Shown in pieces: positions 1 through 9,094 of a stretch of 64,000 bases of DNA (positions are counted from its first letter, which is position 1; every line of letters starts with the position of its first letter). The DNA comes from Streptomyces sp. NBC_00554 (lineage in GTDB: Bacteria > Actinomycetota > Actinomycetes > Streptomycetales > Streptomycetaceae), in NCBI RefSeq assembly GCF_041431135.1, contig NZ_CP107799.1, positions 4,526,001-4,590,000 of the forward strand. The letters are read 5' to 3'. The notes under the pieces were generated by a model. It was not told the origin of the DNA, did not search any database, and was given only the letters and a program-made list of their open reading frames with translations. The position numbers and the translations under genes are program-made.

Positions 1-337
1 CGTCCAGCTCGCCCATCGGCGGGCGCAGATTGACCCCGGCACAGTTGACGAGAATGTCGGGCTCCCCGAACACCCCGGCCGCCTGCTCCGCCGCCGCACG
101 CACCCCGTCGCGGGTACTCAGATCGCCACTCACCCAGGCCGCCCGGCAACCGTCCGCCACCAACTCCTCAACGGTGGCAACCAGTTCCGACTCCTTACGA
201 GCCACAACCACAACACTCGCACCCGCCCGCCCGAGCGCCCCGGCAATAGCCCGCCCGATGCCGGAACTACCCCCCGTCACCACGGCAACCCGGCCGTCCA
301 GCGAAAACAGTTCAGAAAGGTAGGTCTGCGAGGTCAT
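1..337 (-). CDS. SDR-family oxidoreductase, N-terminal part
   Basis: This is the N-terminal 112 residues of a short-chain dehydrogenase/reductase; the gene runs off the left edge. The cofactor motif TGGSSGIG is at about residues 20-27 and the adenine-ring motif NCAG at about 98-101, so it should bind NAD(P)H in a Rossmann fold. The catalytic Ser-Tyr-Lys lies outside the window and the substrate cannot be inferred. The start is the ATG at 335-337, giving a protein that opens MTSQTYLSELF. It is divergent from the oleate hydratase gene with about 217 bp between them. The family is clear; the specific function is unknown. Confidence 0.9.
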   Translation of the reverse strand, partial: MTSQTYLSELFSLDGRVAVVTGGSSGIGRAIAGALGRAGASVVVVARKESELVATVEELVADGCRAAWVSGDLSTRDGVRAAAEQAAGVFGEPDILVNCAGVNLRPPMGELD

Positions 338-554
338 GTCCGCACCCTAAATGCCGCGCCCCAGGTGACAGCGCGCGGGTCGGCACGCGACCGACCACGC
401 GGCTGGGCCGAACCGGGGACCCGAGGCTCCTCCCTGTGTCGGGCCCGGCTCGGCAGGGGATCCATGGAGGGCTCATTCAGCCTCGGAGAAACCGTGTGCC
501 GGTGTCGGTATCCGACCGTGGCTGTCTTCGAGGGACACGGAACGAGGGACGACT

Positions 555-2126
555 GTGGCAAAGGCTTATCTGGTCGGCAGTGGGATCGCGTCGCTGTCGG
601 CGGCGGCGTTCCTGATCCGCGAGGGAGGGTTCGCGGGGGACGACATCGTGATCCTGGAGGAGCAGGACCGCGAGGGCGGGAGCCTGGACGCGGCGGGTTC
701 GCCCGAGACCGGGTACACCATGCGCGGCGGGCGGATGTTCGAGGTCCACTTCGACTGCACCTACGACCTGCTGTCGTCGATCCCCTCGCTGGACGACCCG
801 GCGAAGTCGGTCACCGAGGACACGTTCGCGTTCCACGAGGACTTCGCCTGGGACGACCACGCCCGCCTGGTCGACGGACACGGGAACATCATCGACGCGC
901 ACTCGATGACGTTCTCCGAGCGCGACCGTCTCGAGCTCGTGAAGTGCGTGGCCACTCCGGAGAAGCTGCTGGACGGCAAGCGCATCGCGGACCTGTTCCA
1001 CGAGGATTTCTTCACCACCAACTTCTGGGCGATGTGGTGCACGACCTTCGCGTTCGAGCCCTGGCACAGCGCGATCGAGTTCCGCCGCTACCTCAACCGC
1101 TTCGTCCACCTGTTCAAGACCTTCGACACCATGTCGGGGATCTACCGCACCCGGTTCAACCAGTTCGACTCGATCGTGCGCCCGCTCCTTGCCTGGCTGA
1201 CGGCCCAGGGCGTGACCATCCAGCTCGGCACCCGCATCACGGACCTGCGCCTGGCCGACGGCGACGCGCTGACGGTGAAGGCCCTCACCTGGGACCGTGG
1301 CGGGAAGTCCGGCGAGACGGCGGTCGGCCCGGACGACCTGGTCCTGGTCACCAACGGCTCGATGACCGCGAACTCCACCCTCGGCTCGACCGACACGGTC
1401 CCCGCCCTGGACACCACCTCCTCCAGCGGCGCCTGGCAGCTGTGGGAGACCCTGGCCGCCAAACGCCCCGGCGCCGGACTGGGCGACCCGAAGGTGTTCG
1501 ACTCCTCGACGAAGGACTCCACCTGGGAGTCGTTCACCGTCACCACCAAGGACCCGCTCTTCTTCAAGCTGATGGAGGAGTTCAGCGGCAGCGAGGCGGG
1601 CAAGGGCGGCCTGATCACCTTCAAGGAGTCCAGCTGGCTGCTGACCATCGTGCTGAACCACCAGCCGCACTTCCGTGAGCAGCCCGAGGACACGTTCGTG
1701 TGGTGGGGCTACGCCCTGTTCCCCGACAGGCAGGGCGACTTCGTCGACAAACCGATGTCCGAGTGCACCGGCCGCGAGATCCTCGACGAGGTGCTTCAGC
1801 ACCTGCCCTTCGCCGAGCGCGAGCGGATCCTGGACGGCTCCATCGTGATCCCTGCGAAAATGCCGTACATCACCAGCCAGTTCCTGGTCCGCAAGGCCGG
1901 CGACCGCCCCCAGGTCGTCCCCGAGGGCTCCACCAACCTGGCGTTCATCGGCCAGTACGCCGAGGTCCCCGACGACGTGGTCTTCACCGTCGAGTACTCC
2001 GTACGCACCGCCTGGACCGCGGTCGCCCAACTCCTCAAGCTCGACAGGCAGCCCCCGCCCGTCTACAAGGGCCAGTACGACCCGAAGATCCTCGTCGAGG
2101 CCTTGGAGACCCTGCACCGCCGCTGA
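555..2126 (+). CDS. ohyA: Oleate hydratase (FAD-dependent fatty acid hydratase)
   Basis: The 523-residue protein belongs to the oleate hydratase (MCRA) family, which adds water to the cis-9 double bond of unsaturated fatty acids to give 10-hydroxy acids, using FAD as a structural cofactor. The dinucleotide motif GSGIAS is at residues 8-13. The conserved block GGR..E.HF followed by YDLLSSIPSLDDP lies near residues 58-82. The conserved C-terminal stretch containing SQFLVRKAGDRP and GQYAEVPDDVVFTVEYSVR is present. Length is close to the shorter Rhodococcus-type enzymes (about 530 residues) rather than the longer ones. The GTG start at 555 follows a GAGGGA ribosome binding site. It appears monocistronic, with a terminator downstream at 2330. 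Confidence 0.93.
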   Translation: MAKAYLVGSGIASLSAAAFLIREGGFAGDDIVILEEQDREGGSLDAAGSPETGYTMRGGRMFEVHFDCTYDLLSSIPSLDDPAKSVTEDTFAFHEDFAWDDHARLVDGHGNIIDAHSMTFSERDRLELVKCVATPEKLLDGKRIADLFHEDFFTTNFWAMWCTTFAFEPWHSAIEFRRYLNRFVHLFKTFDTMSGIYRTRFNQFDSIVRPLLAWLTAQGVTIQLGTRITDLRLADGDALTVKALTWDRGGKSGETAVGPDDLVLVTNGSMTANSTLGSTDTVPALDTTSSSGAWQLWETLAAKRPGAGLGDPKVFDSSTKDSTWESFTVTTKDPLFFKLMEEFSGSEAGKGGLITFKESSWLLTIVLNHQPHFREQPEDTFVWWGYALFPDRQGDFVDKPMSECTGREILDEVLQHLPFAERERILDGSIVIPAKMPYITSQFLVRKAGDRPQVVPEGSTNLAFIGQYAEVPDDVVFTVEYSVRTAWTAVAQLLKLDRQPPPVYKGQYDPKILVEALETLHRR

Positions 2127-2142
2127 CAAAGGCGCACGGACC

Positions 2143-2301
2143 ATGTTCGGCTGCTACAGCTTCCCCAACCACGTCCTCGCCGACCGCGACGACCTCGGCA
2201 ACGGCGTCGAGGCGGCATCCCTGCGTACCGCGCTGACCGAGGAACTCCCTTCGGTCAGGAGCGGGACGCGACGGTCGTACGGCATCACGCGGTGGCTGTG
2301 A
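2143..2301 (+). CDS. Small hypothetical ORF (52 aa)
   Basis: An ATG at 2143 opens a 52-codon frame that begins MFGCYSFPNHVLADRDD and ends at TGA 2299-2301. It starts 16 bp after the oleate hydratase stop and finishes 28 bp before a strong terminator, so it could be a short co-transcribed gene. No ribosome binding site is obvious and I recognise no family. It may equally be the truncated start of a lost gene, since its C-terminal half is low in recognisable features. Treat as tentative. Confidence 0.25.
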   Translation: MFGCYSFPNHVLADRDDLGNGVEAASLRTALTEELPSVRSGTRRSYGITRWL

Positions 2302-2329
2302 CGGTCGAGCGGGAGTGACTCACATGGGC

Positions 2330-2369
2330 GGGCGGCGCCACCGGTCGGTTGGTGGCGCCGCCCTCTTTT
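2330..2369. terminator. Terminator between ohyA and the sialidase gene
   Basis: A perfect 13-bp stem (2330-2342 with 2351-2363) has an 8-nt loop and is followed on the plus strand by TCTTTT. It lies between convergent genes and is likely to serve both, with the T-tail favouring the plus-strand transcript. Confidence 0.85.
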
Positions 2370-2375
2370 GGTCCG

Positions 2376-4616
2376 TTACGCGCGGCTCCACCTCTGGGTG
2401 GCGTTGCCGAGAGCCGTCCACAGTTGGACCGGCGATCCGTTGGCCGTGGCCCAGTTGTTGACGTCGAGGGCGAGACCGTTGGAGCGGTTGACGACGGATC
2501 CGTCCAGACGGAACCACCACTTCTGGCTTGACTTGCCGTTGCAGGCCCAGAGGATCAGCTTGGTGCCCGCGGTGGTGCCGTCGCCGTTGGCGGCAAGGCA
2601 GTTGCCCGCGATGCGGAGTTCACCCGCGGCGGTCTGCGTGATCAGCTGGTTCGTGTTTCCGGAGCAGTCCCAGATCTGCACCTGCACACCCGTCGCGGCG
2701 TTCGGAACGTCAAGGCAGCGACCGGAGTTGGCGCCCTTCAGCGTGAAGGACGCGGCGGTCGGCAGCGGGTCCTGGACAAGCTGCCAGTCCTGTGAACCGT
2801 CGGTGGTCGACGCGGCCACGGTGACGGAGCCGCCCGCCGTCGAGCCCGTCATGAACAGGCTCGTGTTAAGGACTGAGCGGAGCTTGTAGTAGCCGTCGGT
2901 CGAGGCGACGAGGGTCCACTGCTTGTCGGTGGCTCCGTCGTCGACCCACTGGGCGAGCTTCTGCCCGGCCGTCGCGGTGCCGGTCCAGATGGCGGCCGAG
3001 CGGCCGCCGGTCTTGTTGAGCAGGGTGACGTCGGAGCCCTTGGCCGTCAGATGCCAGCGCTGCGAATCGTCCGTGGCGGCCCGGGACTTGAGGACCAGGT
3101 CGGGGACGTTGCCGGTGAGGTTCGCGTCCTGCGTCTTCCCGGTGTCGGGGCTGAGGACCTGGCCGGTCAGGCGGTTGACGAGGGTGGTGTAGGCGCCGTC
3201 GGACCGGCCGAGGTCGACCTCGCCGTACTTCACCGGCCCGACACTCCCGCCGCTCCACGCGGCCTGGAGGATGAGGACGCGTCCCGTGCCTTCGACGTAC
3301 TGGAGATTGCGGCTGTAACCGCTGGGCATCGTCGTCTGGTACTCCTTCCAAGTGCCGGTGCTCAGACCGGACTCGTTCACCCAGACGTTGCCGCTGCCGG
3401 ACGCGTTGTAGACGATCCGCCCGTCCGGCATCGGGAGGAGCACCGGGCTGCCGCCCGTGGACAGCGTGCGGCCGCCCGAAGGCACGGGCAGTGCGGTGAT
3501 CGCGGCGTCACCGGCGGCGTAGAACTTCAGCGGGTCGTCGGCGATCCGGTAGCGGACGTTCGTACCGCCGCCCCAATACTCGTACGTGAGAAGCCACTTG
3601 CCGTCGGTGGTCGGGGCGATCGTCGTCATGCCCGGGCGGCCGCCACCGATCTCCGACTTGCCACCGTTGTTCACGGTGCTGCCCGGGATGTCGACGACCG
3701 GCTGGCTCCAGGATGTGCCGCTGCCGCCGTCCCAGGTCTTGTGCACGAGGATCTGGCCGCCCGAGTCCGCCGCCGTGTCGTTGGCCGGGTCGAGGGTGGG
3801 GACTCCGGTGGTGGCGTTGTAACCGAGGTAGTCGTTCTCGTCGGAGTAGTAGGCGACGAGCTGGCCGCCTCGGGCGACCAGGTGCGGCTCCCAGAGCGGG
3901 TCGACCTGGGCGGAGGTGTTGGCGTTCGAGACGCGGCCGATGGCGCCCGCGCTTCCGCCCTGCCAGCCGCCGGTGGCGATGATGTTCTGGATGCTCCAGG
4001 TCGCGCCCTGGTCGGTGCTGGAGTACAGCGCCAGCGCCACGTCCTTGCGGTCGCCGTCACCCGACGGCGTCCAGCTGGAGTTCGCGGCCTTCTGCTCCTG
4101 GTAGTAGTAGTCGTCCCCCGAGACGATGCTCGCGAGCAGCAGCGTGCCGGCGCTCAGGTTTCCGACGTTCTGCGGGAGCACGTAGAGATACGGGTTGGTC
4201 CAGTTGCTCGTGTACTTCGCGTACTTGGCGTCACTGGACAGGTAGGCGGGGGCTTTGACATCGGCCAGCTTCTGCCACGTCGTACCGGCGTCGTCGCTCT
4301 TGTGGATGGGCATCGTCTGCCCCACCGGAGCGGTCTGGCTGTTCTCGAACGCCGCCACGAGCCGGCCGCCCGGGAGTTGGGCCGACTTCGGATAGAGAAC
4401 ACAGGGATTCTTGTTGCAGGCGGCGGGATTGTCCGCGACATACAAATTCGCCGGGCTCGGCTGATATGCCTGCGCACCGGTCGCGGAGGCAATGGCGAAT
4501 GCCAGACCGACGCCGAAGGCTGACACTGCCGCAACAGCCTTACTCATGAAGGGCCTTGTCATCGCGGTTCGTCTGAGCCTGACGGCGGCGGCCGGAGGGC
4601 GGGCTGTCGCGAGCAC
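2376..4616 (-). CDS. Secreted sialidase-fold glycoside hydrolase with ricin-type lectin domains
   Basis: A 746-residue exported protein. A twin-arginine-free signal peptide (hydrophobic run around residues 28-50 ending AQA) is followed by a six-bladed beta-propeller type catalytic region with Asp-box motifs SDDAGTTW and STDQGATW, and a GGRPGM...WLLTYEYWGG block. The C-terminal half holds ricin B-like lectin repeats with QRW/QLW-type motifs and GRCLDVPN (about residues 480-620 and 625-746). Such proteins are annotated as exo-alpha-sialidases or as GH93-type exo-arabinanases; the sequence alone does not choose between them. The GTG start at 4616 is preceded by GAAAGGA. It lies just downstream of a same-strand lacI-type gene, probably its regulator. 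Confidence 0.85.
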   Translation of the reverse strand: MLATARPPAAAVRLRRTAMTRPFMSKAVAAVSAFGVGLAFAIASATGAQAYQPSPANLYVADNPAACNKNPCVLYPKSAQLPGGRLVAAFENSQTAPVGQTMPIHKSDDAGTTWQKLADVKAPAYLSSDAKYAKYTSNWTNPYLYVLPQNVGNLSAGTLLLASIVSGDDYYYQEQKAANSSWTPSGDGDRKDVALALYSSTDQGATWSIQNIIATGGWQGGSAGAIGRVSNANTSAQVDPLWEPHLVARGGQLVAYYSDENDYLGYNATTGVPTLDPANDTAADSGGQILVHKTWDGGSGTSWSQPVVDIPGSTVNNGGKSEIGGGRPGMTTIAPTTDGKWLLTYEYWGGGTNVRYRIADDPLKFYAAGDAAITALPVPSGGRTLSTGGSPVLLPMPDGRIVYNASGSGNVWVNESGLSTGTWKEYQTTMPSGYSRNLQYVEGTGRVLILQAAWSGGSVGPVKYGEVDLGRSDGAYTTLVNRLTGQVLSPDTGKTQDANLTGNVPDLVLKSRAATDDSQRWHLTAKGSDVTLLNKTGGRSAAIWTGTATAGQKLAQWVDDGATDKQWTLVASTDGYYKLRSVLNTSLFMTGSTAGGSVTVAASTTDGSQDWQLVQDPLPTAASFTLKGANSGRCLDVPNAATGVQVQIWDCSGNTNQLITQTAAGELRIAGNCLAANGDGTTAGTKLILWACNGKSSQKWWFRLDGSVVNRSNGLALDVNNWATANGSPVQLWTALGNATQRWSRA

Positions 4617-4729
4617 GGCGTTCCTTTCACCCGGGGGGAGCGCGCGCCTCGTTTCATAAAAGGGGAGTTGAGGGTGCGCTGGGTAGGACGCCCAGTATTC
4701 GGAGCCGACACCGCGATGTCACCGGCGCG

Positions 4730-4745
4730 TTTCGAAAGTGTTTCG
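4730..4745. promoter_or_regulatory. Candidate LacI-family operator
   Basis: Between the lacI-type gene and the hydrolase gene lies CGAAA-GTG-TTTCG (4733-4745), a perfect inverted repeat, overlapping the 8-bp palindrome TTTCGAAA (4730-4737). It is about 115 bp upstream of the hydrolase start. Streptomyces sugar repressors of this family (for example BxlR) bind CGAA-N-TTCG type palindromes, so this is a good candidate site. Binding is inferred. Confidence 0.5.
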
Positions 4746-4757
4746 CACAGTCGCGGG

Positions 4758-5798
4758 CTACGCGGTATTGACGCGTCGGCGGACGGACGTCGAGGTCCGC
4801 AGCACGAGCTCCGTGGCCAGTTCGATACGAGGCGACGCGGGCGCCCGACCCTGGGCAAGCTCCAGGAGCACCCTGGTCGCCTCGCGCCCCAGTTCCTCGA
4901 AAGGCTGTCGTACGGCGCTCAGCGGCGGGCAGGCCATGGCCGCCACCAGCGTGTCGTCGAAGGACATCACCGCCAGGTCGTCCGGCACGGCGAGCCCCAA
5001 CTGACGGGCCGCCTCCAGCACGCCGAGCGCCTGCGCGTCGCTGGCCGCGAAGACGGCCGTGGGCGGGTCGTCCGCCCGCAGGATCTGCGCGCTGGTGGCG
5101 AGCGCCTCGGCGTAGTCGAAGTCGGTCGAGCGGACGATCGCCGGGTCGTAGGCGAGCCCGGCCTCCTCCAGCGCCGCCCGGTAACCGTGCACGCGCGCCG
5201 CCCCGGCCAGCGAGTGCGAGCGCCCCGCGACCATGCCGATACGGGTGTGTCCGAGGTCCAGCAGATGCTTCACGGCGTCCCGGGCACCGCTCCAGTTCGT
5301 CACCCCGATGCTGGGTATGTCCTCCGAGGGCGCGCTGAGCGGATCGATCAGGACGACCGGAAGCCGCTGCTCGACGATGCGGCGCTGGTCCTCCTCGGAC
5401 AGCATCGAGATCACGATGACGATCCCCGCCGCACCGAGCGCCACGCACTCCTGCAGCCACCCGGAGATCGACCGTCGGCTCGTCGTCCCGGTGACCACGT
5501 CGATCCCGAGCCCGCCGGCCGCGTCCACGATGCCGCGGACCACCTCCAGGGTGTACGGCCCCGACAGGTCCCGGAACACCGCGATGATCTGCCTGGGCGT
5601 CGCGGGATCCCGCTCCCACGGGCGGACGAACCCGTGCCGCGCCAGCAGTTCCTCGACCCGCTCACGCGTCGCCGCGCCGACGTCCCGGCGCCGGTGCACC
5701 ACCTTCGACACCGTGCTGAGCGAGACTCCCGCCTCACCGGCGATGCTCGTCAGGAGGCCGTACTGCGCCTCCAGCTGTCCCTTGCCGCGACCTGTCAC
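4758..5798 (-). CDS. LacI-family transcriptional regulator
   Basis: A LacI/GalR-type repressor of about 346 residues. The helix-turn-helix is at the N-terminus (SIAGEAGVSLSTVSKVVH), followed by the hinge and a periplasmic-binding-protein-like effector domain with GIVIVISM, AASDAQALG and the late SFDDT motif. The start chosen is the GTG at 5796-5798, which places the helix-turn-helix about 16 residues from the N-terminus as usual; the frame stays open further upstream to 5945 but that extension is not family-like. It is encoded on the same strand as and upstream of the sialidase-fold hydrolase, with an operator-like palindrome between them, so it probably represses that gene in response to a sugar. 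Confidence 0.9.
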   Translation of the reverse strand: MTGRGKGQLEAQYGLLTSIAGEAGVSLSTVSKVVHRRRDVGAATRERVEELLARHGFVRPWERDPATPRQIIAVFRDLSGPYTLEVVRGIVDAAGGLGIDVVTGTTSRRSISGWLQECVALGAAGIVIVISMLSEEDQRRIVEQRLPVVLIDPLSAPSEDIPSIGVTNWSGARDAVKHLLDLGHTRIGMVAGRSHSLAGAARVHGYRAALEEAGLAYDPAIVRSTDFDYAEALATSAQILRADDPPTAVFAASDAQALGVLEAARQLGLAVPDDLAVMSFDDTLVAAMACPPLSAVRQPFEELGREATRVLLELAQGRAPASPRIELATELVLRTSTSVRRRVNTA

Positions 5799-5950
5799 TC
5801 GATGCCCGTTCCGCTCGCCGAACACCGATACGCCGGACCGCACCGCGTATCTGTCCACAAACTTCGCCGCAAGGTAACGGGGCACGGCAGCCGGAGGCAA
5901 GACCGATGCACACGCCGCCCTCCGTCCCACCGCAGGAGGATCCACCTCTG

Positions 5951-6032
5951 AGCTCCCGGCTCCCGGCTCCCGGCTCCCGCTCTCAGCTCTCAGCTCTCAG
6001 CTCTCGGCTCTCGGCTCTCGGCTCTCGGCTCG
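5951..6032. repeat. 7-bp tandem repeat array
   Basis: About eleven copies of a 7-bp unit in three variants (GCTCCCG, GCTCTCA, GCTCTCG) lie between the lacI-type gene and the HupE-like gene. The last part of the array is read as the C-terminus of the HupE-like protein (RAESREPRAES), so repeat-number change would alter that tail. Confidence 0.85.
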
Positions 6033-7406
6033 CAACCGTCGGAGCCGGAGGCGGACACCCTCGCCCGGTTCGGACAGCGCGCGCCGGCGGGTGGCCAGTG
6101 TCCAGCCGACGGCCGCGATCGCGGCGAGCGTGAGGACGGCCAGCATCAGCGTGGTGTGGGATCCGGCGCTGTCGGCCGCCCGGGCGACCGGGTTGGGCAT
6201 GCCGAGCCGGTCGGCCAGCCAGCCGAGGGCCGCCGTGCCGGTGAGCAGCGCGCCGCCCACCCGCAGCGCGGGCTGTACCCGCATCCGCGCGATCACGAGC
6301 AACGAGGGCAGAGCGAGGCACACCAGGAGGAGCTGGACCAGCTCGATGCCCAGGTTGAAGCCGAGGAGGCTGAACACGAGCTGTCCGGTGGACAGTTGCA
6401 TCTCGGCGAGCACGAAGGAGAACGCCATGCCGTGGCCGAGCCCGAAGACTCCGGCCACGACCGCTTCCCTGCCCGCGAACAGCGGGCGGATCGCGTGCAC
6501 GGCGCCGACGAGGATGCTCGCGGCGATGAACGCCTCGACCGGCCACACCGGAATCTCCAGGCGACCGAGGGCAGTTGCGGCCAGCGCGACGGAGTGGCCG
6601 ACGGTGAAGGCGATCGTGATGCGGCCGATTCGCCCGAGCGCGGCACGGGCGCCGACCAGACCGCTCCAGCGTCCCCCGGCGGCCATCAGCGGTGCGGGCA
6701 GCAGCAGGATGAGCAGGAACAACAGATGGTCGGTGCCGGTGAGGATGTGGTCGCCGCCGAGTTCGACCATGGCGAGGAAGCCGCGCCAGGCGCTGCCGTC
6801 ACCGAGGTCGACGGTCAGGGCCGGAACGGTCATGCTCCGGACGTCGAGACGGACGGTGCCGACCTGGGTGGCACTCACGTCGTCGCCGACCTGACCGGCG
6901 GCCCAGTCCTGTCGTACCGTCACCAGCGCCACGTGGGTGACGACCTGGTGGACGATCACGTCGTAGTCCAGCTTGAAGTGCCGTACGTCGGCACCGGCCG
7001 GCGGGGTGAGCACGGCCTTGGCGATCAGCTCGCGGTAGGGGCCGGTGGAGGTCTGCTCCGTGCTGCTGAGGCTCAGCGCGCCGATGCTGACCTGCCAGGC
7101 CTCGCCCTTGAGCGTGGTCGGGCGGATGTGCTGGGCGAGGTAGGTGCGGACGGCCTTGGCCTTGGTGGACAAGGCGGGCGACTCGATGGTGGTCAGATCG
7201 ATGCCGCCGGCCGTGGCGAGGTCGCCGACGGGCAGTTCAAGGCGCGCGGTGACCGAGTCCTTGTACACGTCGAGCTGGACCACTGAGTGCGGCATCGGAT
7301 GCGCGGCGGCCGGCGACGCTCCGAGAAGGAGCGCCGCCGGTACCGCGATCGCGATCCCGGCCACCAGGCGAAGTGCTGTGGTCAGCCAGTTTCGCGGTCG
7401 GGTCAT
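5997..7406 (-). CDS. HupE/UreJ-family membrane protein
   Basis: The protein is about 469 residues with an N-terminal signal peptide (hydrophobic run to ASPAAAHP), an exported domain of about 200 residues, then a C-terminal membrane region of six or so helices. The membrane part contains GxDHLLFLL (ILTGTDHLLFLLILLL) and FTVGHSVALA, with a later HGMAFSF, motifs typical of HupE/UreJ proteins, which are linked to nickel or cobalt handling. ATG 7404-7406 overlaps the stop of the DUF3500 gene as ATGA, so the two are translationally coupled. The extreme C-terminus is encoded by 7-bp repeats and is probably not functional. The substrate is unknown. Confidence 0.85.
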   Translation of the reverse strand: MTRPRNWLTTALRLVAGIAIAVPAALLLGASPAAAHPMPHSVVQLDVYKDSVTARLELPVGDLATAGGIDLTTIESPALSTKAKAVRTYLAQHIRPTTLKGEAWQVSIGALSLSSTEQTSTGPYRELIAKAVLTPPAGADVRHFKLDYDVIVHQVVTHVALVTVRQDWAAGQVGDDVSATQVGTVRLDVRSMTVPALTVDLGDGSAWRGFLAMVELGGDHILTGTDHLLFLLILLLPAPLMAAGGRWSGLVGARAALGRIGRITIAFTVGHSVALAATALGRLEIPVWPVEAFIAASILVGAVHAIRPLFAGREAVVAGVFGLGHGMAFSFVLAEMQLSTGQLVFSLLGFNLGIELVQLLLVCLALPSLLVIARMRVQPALRVGGALLTGTAALGWLADRLGMPNPVARAADSAGSHTTLMLAVLTLAAIAAVGWTLATRRRALSEPGEGVRLRLRRLRAESREPRAES

Positions 7407-8677
7407 GAGAAGGAGAACTCGCTGCCGTAGTCGCGGGTGTGGTCGCGGTACACCGTGTGGTAGTGGACCTTGCCCTGGATGACGAGGCCGTTCTGGCAGA
7501 CGAACTCGACCCACACGCCGGGGCCGTCGATGCGCACGTAGTCGCCCTGGGTGTCCAGGGCCGTGCCGCCGGAGTAGCTGACGTAGGTCTCGTTCAGCTC
7601 ACGCTCGTACGTCTTCATGAGCTTCTTCGCGGTGGCGTCGTCCACGTTGGCGACCCAGGGGTGAATGGCCTTCAGGACCAGCTGCTTCTGCTTGGGCGAC
7701 AGCTCGCTGACCTTGATGCCTTCCTTGGTCTCCGGGAACTGGCCGTCCTCGCTCGGGCCGAGGAGCACGTCGTTGTACGTCCCGGACAGCTTGGCCGTGG
7801 CCAACTGCTCGGTGCTCAGGCTGCCGGTCAGCGCGAGCATGCCGTTGCGCTGCTCCTCCAGCGGCGAGTACGTGGTGCCGTCGTCGTCGGTCCAGCTGGT
7901 GGGCTCGACCCCGATGAAGAAGGGGCTGGCACCTGCCACCTTGCCCTTCTTGTAGGTGAGGTTCACGGCGAGGTGGTGGCCGCCGAAGTGCAGCTGCCAG
8001 GTGCCGTCCGCCGAGGGGGTGCCCAGGAACGCCATGTAGTAGAGGCCACTGCCGTAGCCGAAGGAGCCGCCTCCGCCGGTGCCGCCGGAGGGCGGGGCGC
8101 CGGTCGGAGCGTCAGTGGCCGTGGAGCTCGGGACCGCCGTGGCGGACGGGTCGGCCGAGGCCGTGCTCGACGCGGTGTCCGAGGGCGCCGGGCCCGACCC
8201 CGCGGAGCTGGTGGCCTGCACCGAGGCAAGCACATCGTCGGCCTTGATGATCTGCGTGATCTGGTCGTACCCGCTGCCCTTGCCGGTGCCCGTGGCCACC
8301 TTCAACAGCTGCACGGCGGCGGCCAGCTGAGTGTCGCTCAGGGAACCGAGCTCGATGCCGGGACGGCAGGTCGACCCGCAGGGGAGGTTCGACCACGCCG
8401 TGGCGTTCGCCTCGGTGAGCTCAAGGAGCACCTCGGCCTGCTGGTCGGCGTCCAGCGTGTTCAGGAACGCGTTGGCGGCGCTGACCACGGCCTTGGTGCC
8501 GGTGGCCTGCTTGTCGACGGGGCGCTGGACGCCTGCGGCCGATTTACCTGTCGATATATCCGTCGATGCGTTTGCCACGGCAAAGCCACCGCCGACAAGG
8601 ACGACCGCCGTGATGGCACCGGCCACCCTCCGCGAATTCCGCCGCATACGCACTCGACGGGTTCTTTCTCTGCTCAT
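7403..8677 (-). CDS. DUF3500-domain exported protein
   Basis: A 424-residue protein with a signal/anchor near residues 15-40 (ITAVVLVGGGFAVANAS), a Ser/Thr/Ala-rich low-complexity linker in the middle (around SGPAPSDTASSTASADPSATA) and a C-terminal DUF3500-type region with LHFGGHHLAVNLTY and the late GVWVEFVCQNG. The start at 8677 follows AAGGAG at ideal spacing, and is preferred over an in-frame start 57 bp upstream. The pairing with a HupE/UreJ protein recurs in actinobacteria and suggests one envelope-associated system, but no biochemical role is known to me. Confidence 0.82.
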   Translation of the reverse strand: MSRERTRRVRMRRNSRRVAGAITAVVLVGGGFAVANASTDISTGKSAAGVQRPVDKQATGTKAVVSAANAFLNTLDADQQAEVLLELTEANATAWSNLPCGSTCRPGIELGSLSDTQLAAAVQLLKVATGTGKGSGYDQITQIIKADDVLASVQATSSAGSGPAPSDTASSTASADPSATAVPSSTATDAPTGAPPSGGTGGGGSFGYGSGLYYMAFLGTPSADGTWQLHFGGHHLAVNLTYKKGKVAGASPFFIGVEPTSWTDDDGTTYSPLEEQRNGMLALTGSLSTEQLATAKLSGTYNDVLLGPSEDGQFPETKEGIKVSELSPKQKQLVLKAIHPWVANVDDATAKKLMKTYERELNETYVSYSGGTALDTQGDYVRIDGPGVWVEFVCQNGLVIQGKVHYHTVYRDHTRDYGSEFSFS

Positions 8678-8802
8678 GAACCACTCCTTCAAGCCTGGAA
8701 CGAAGCCCGTTCCGCTGCGACCTCGACCGCTCATCAGCAGCTACGGGCAGGACAGAAGCGCACGGCAGACGCCTGCGCGCCGTCCGTACGATTGTTGACA
8801 AG

Positions 8803-8830
8803 ATTATCGACAGTTTTACCGGAATCTCAA
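8803..8830 (-). promoter_or_regulatory. Candidate promoter for the DUF3500/hupE operon
   Basis: On the minus strand TTGAGA and GATAAT are separated by 16 bp, about 125 bp upstream of the DUF3500 start. The surrounding 8790-8960 is markedly AT-rich for this genome and contains two GAATTC-centred direct repeats. No gene is seen between 8678 and 9094. Confidence 0.45.
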
Positions 8831-9094
8831 TGCATCTTCAGATGAACAAAAACATTCCTAGGTTGCGCCACAGCACAGGGTGAATTCACTGAATTCGCTT
8901 ACGAATTTGACAGGCTGCTCTTATCGCGCGAATAGAATTTCCTGCTATTGCCGATAACCGGCCGGGGGCAGGTGGCGCGAGCATGGCGCGGCCGAGGGGG
9001 CAGGGCGCGGGAGCATGACGCGGTCACGTCGATCGCGGCTGCGTCGACCATCGCGTCGTCACCGGGTCGTCACCGCGTCCGAAAAAAGCAAAAG

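Noticed and set aside
477..2144. A 555-codon open frame on the minus strand opposite the oleate hydratase gene
   Set aside because: Antisense shadow of a high-GC gene; composition is low-complexity and no domain is visible, while the plus-strand protein is a clear family member.
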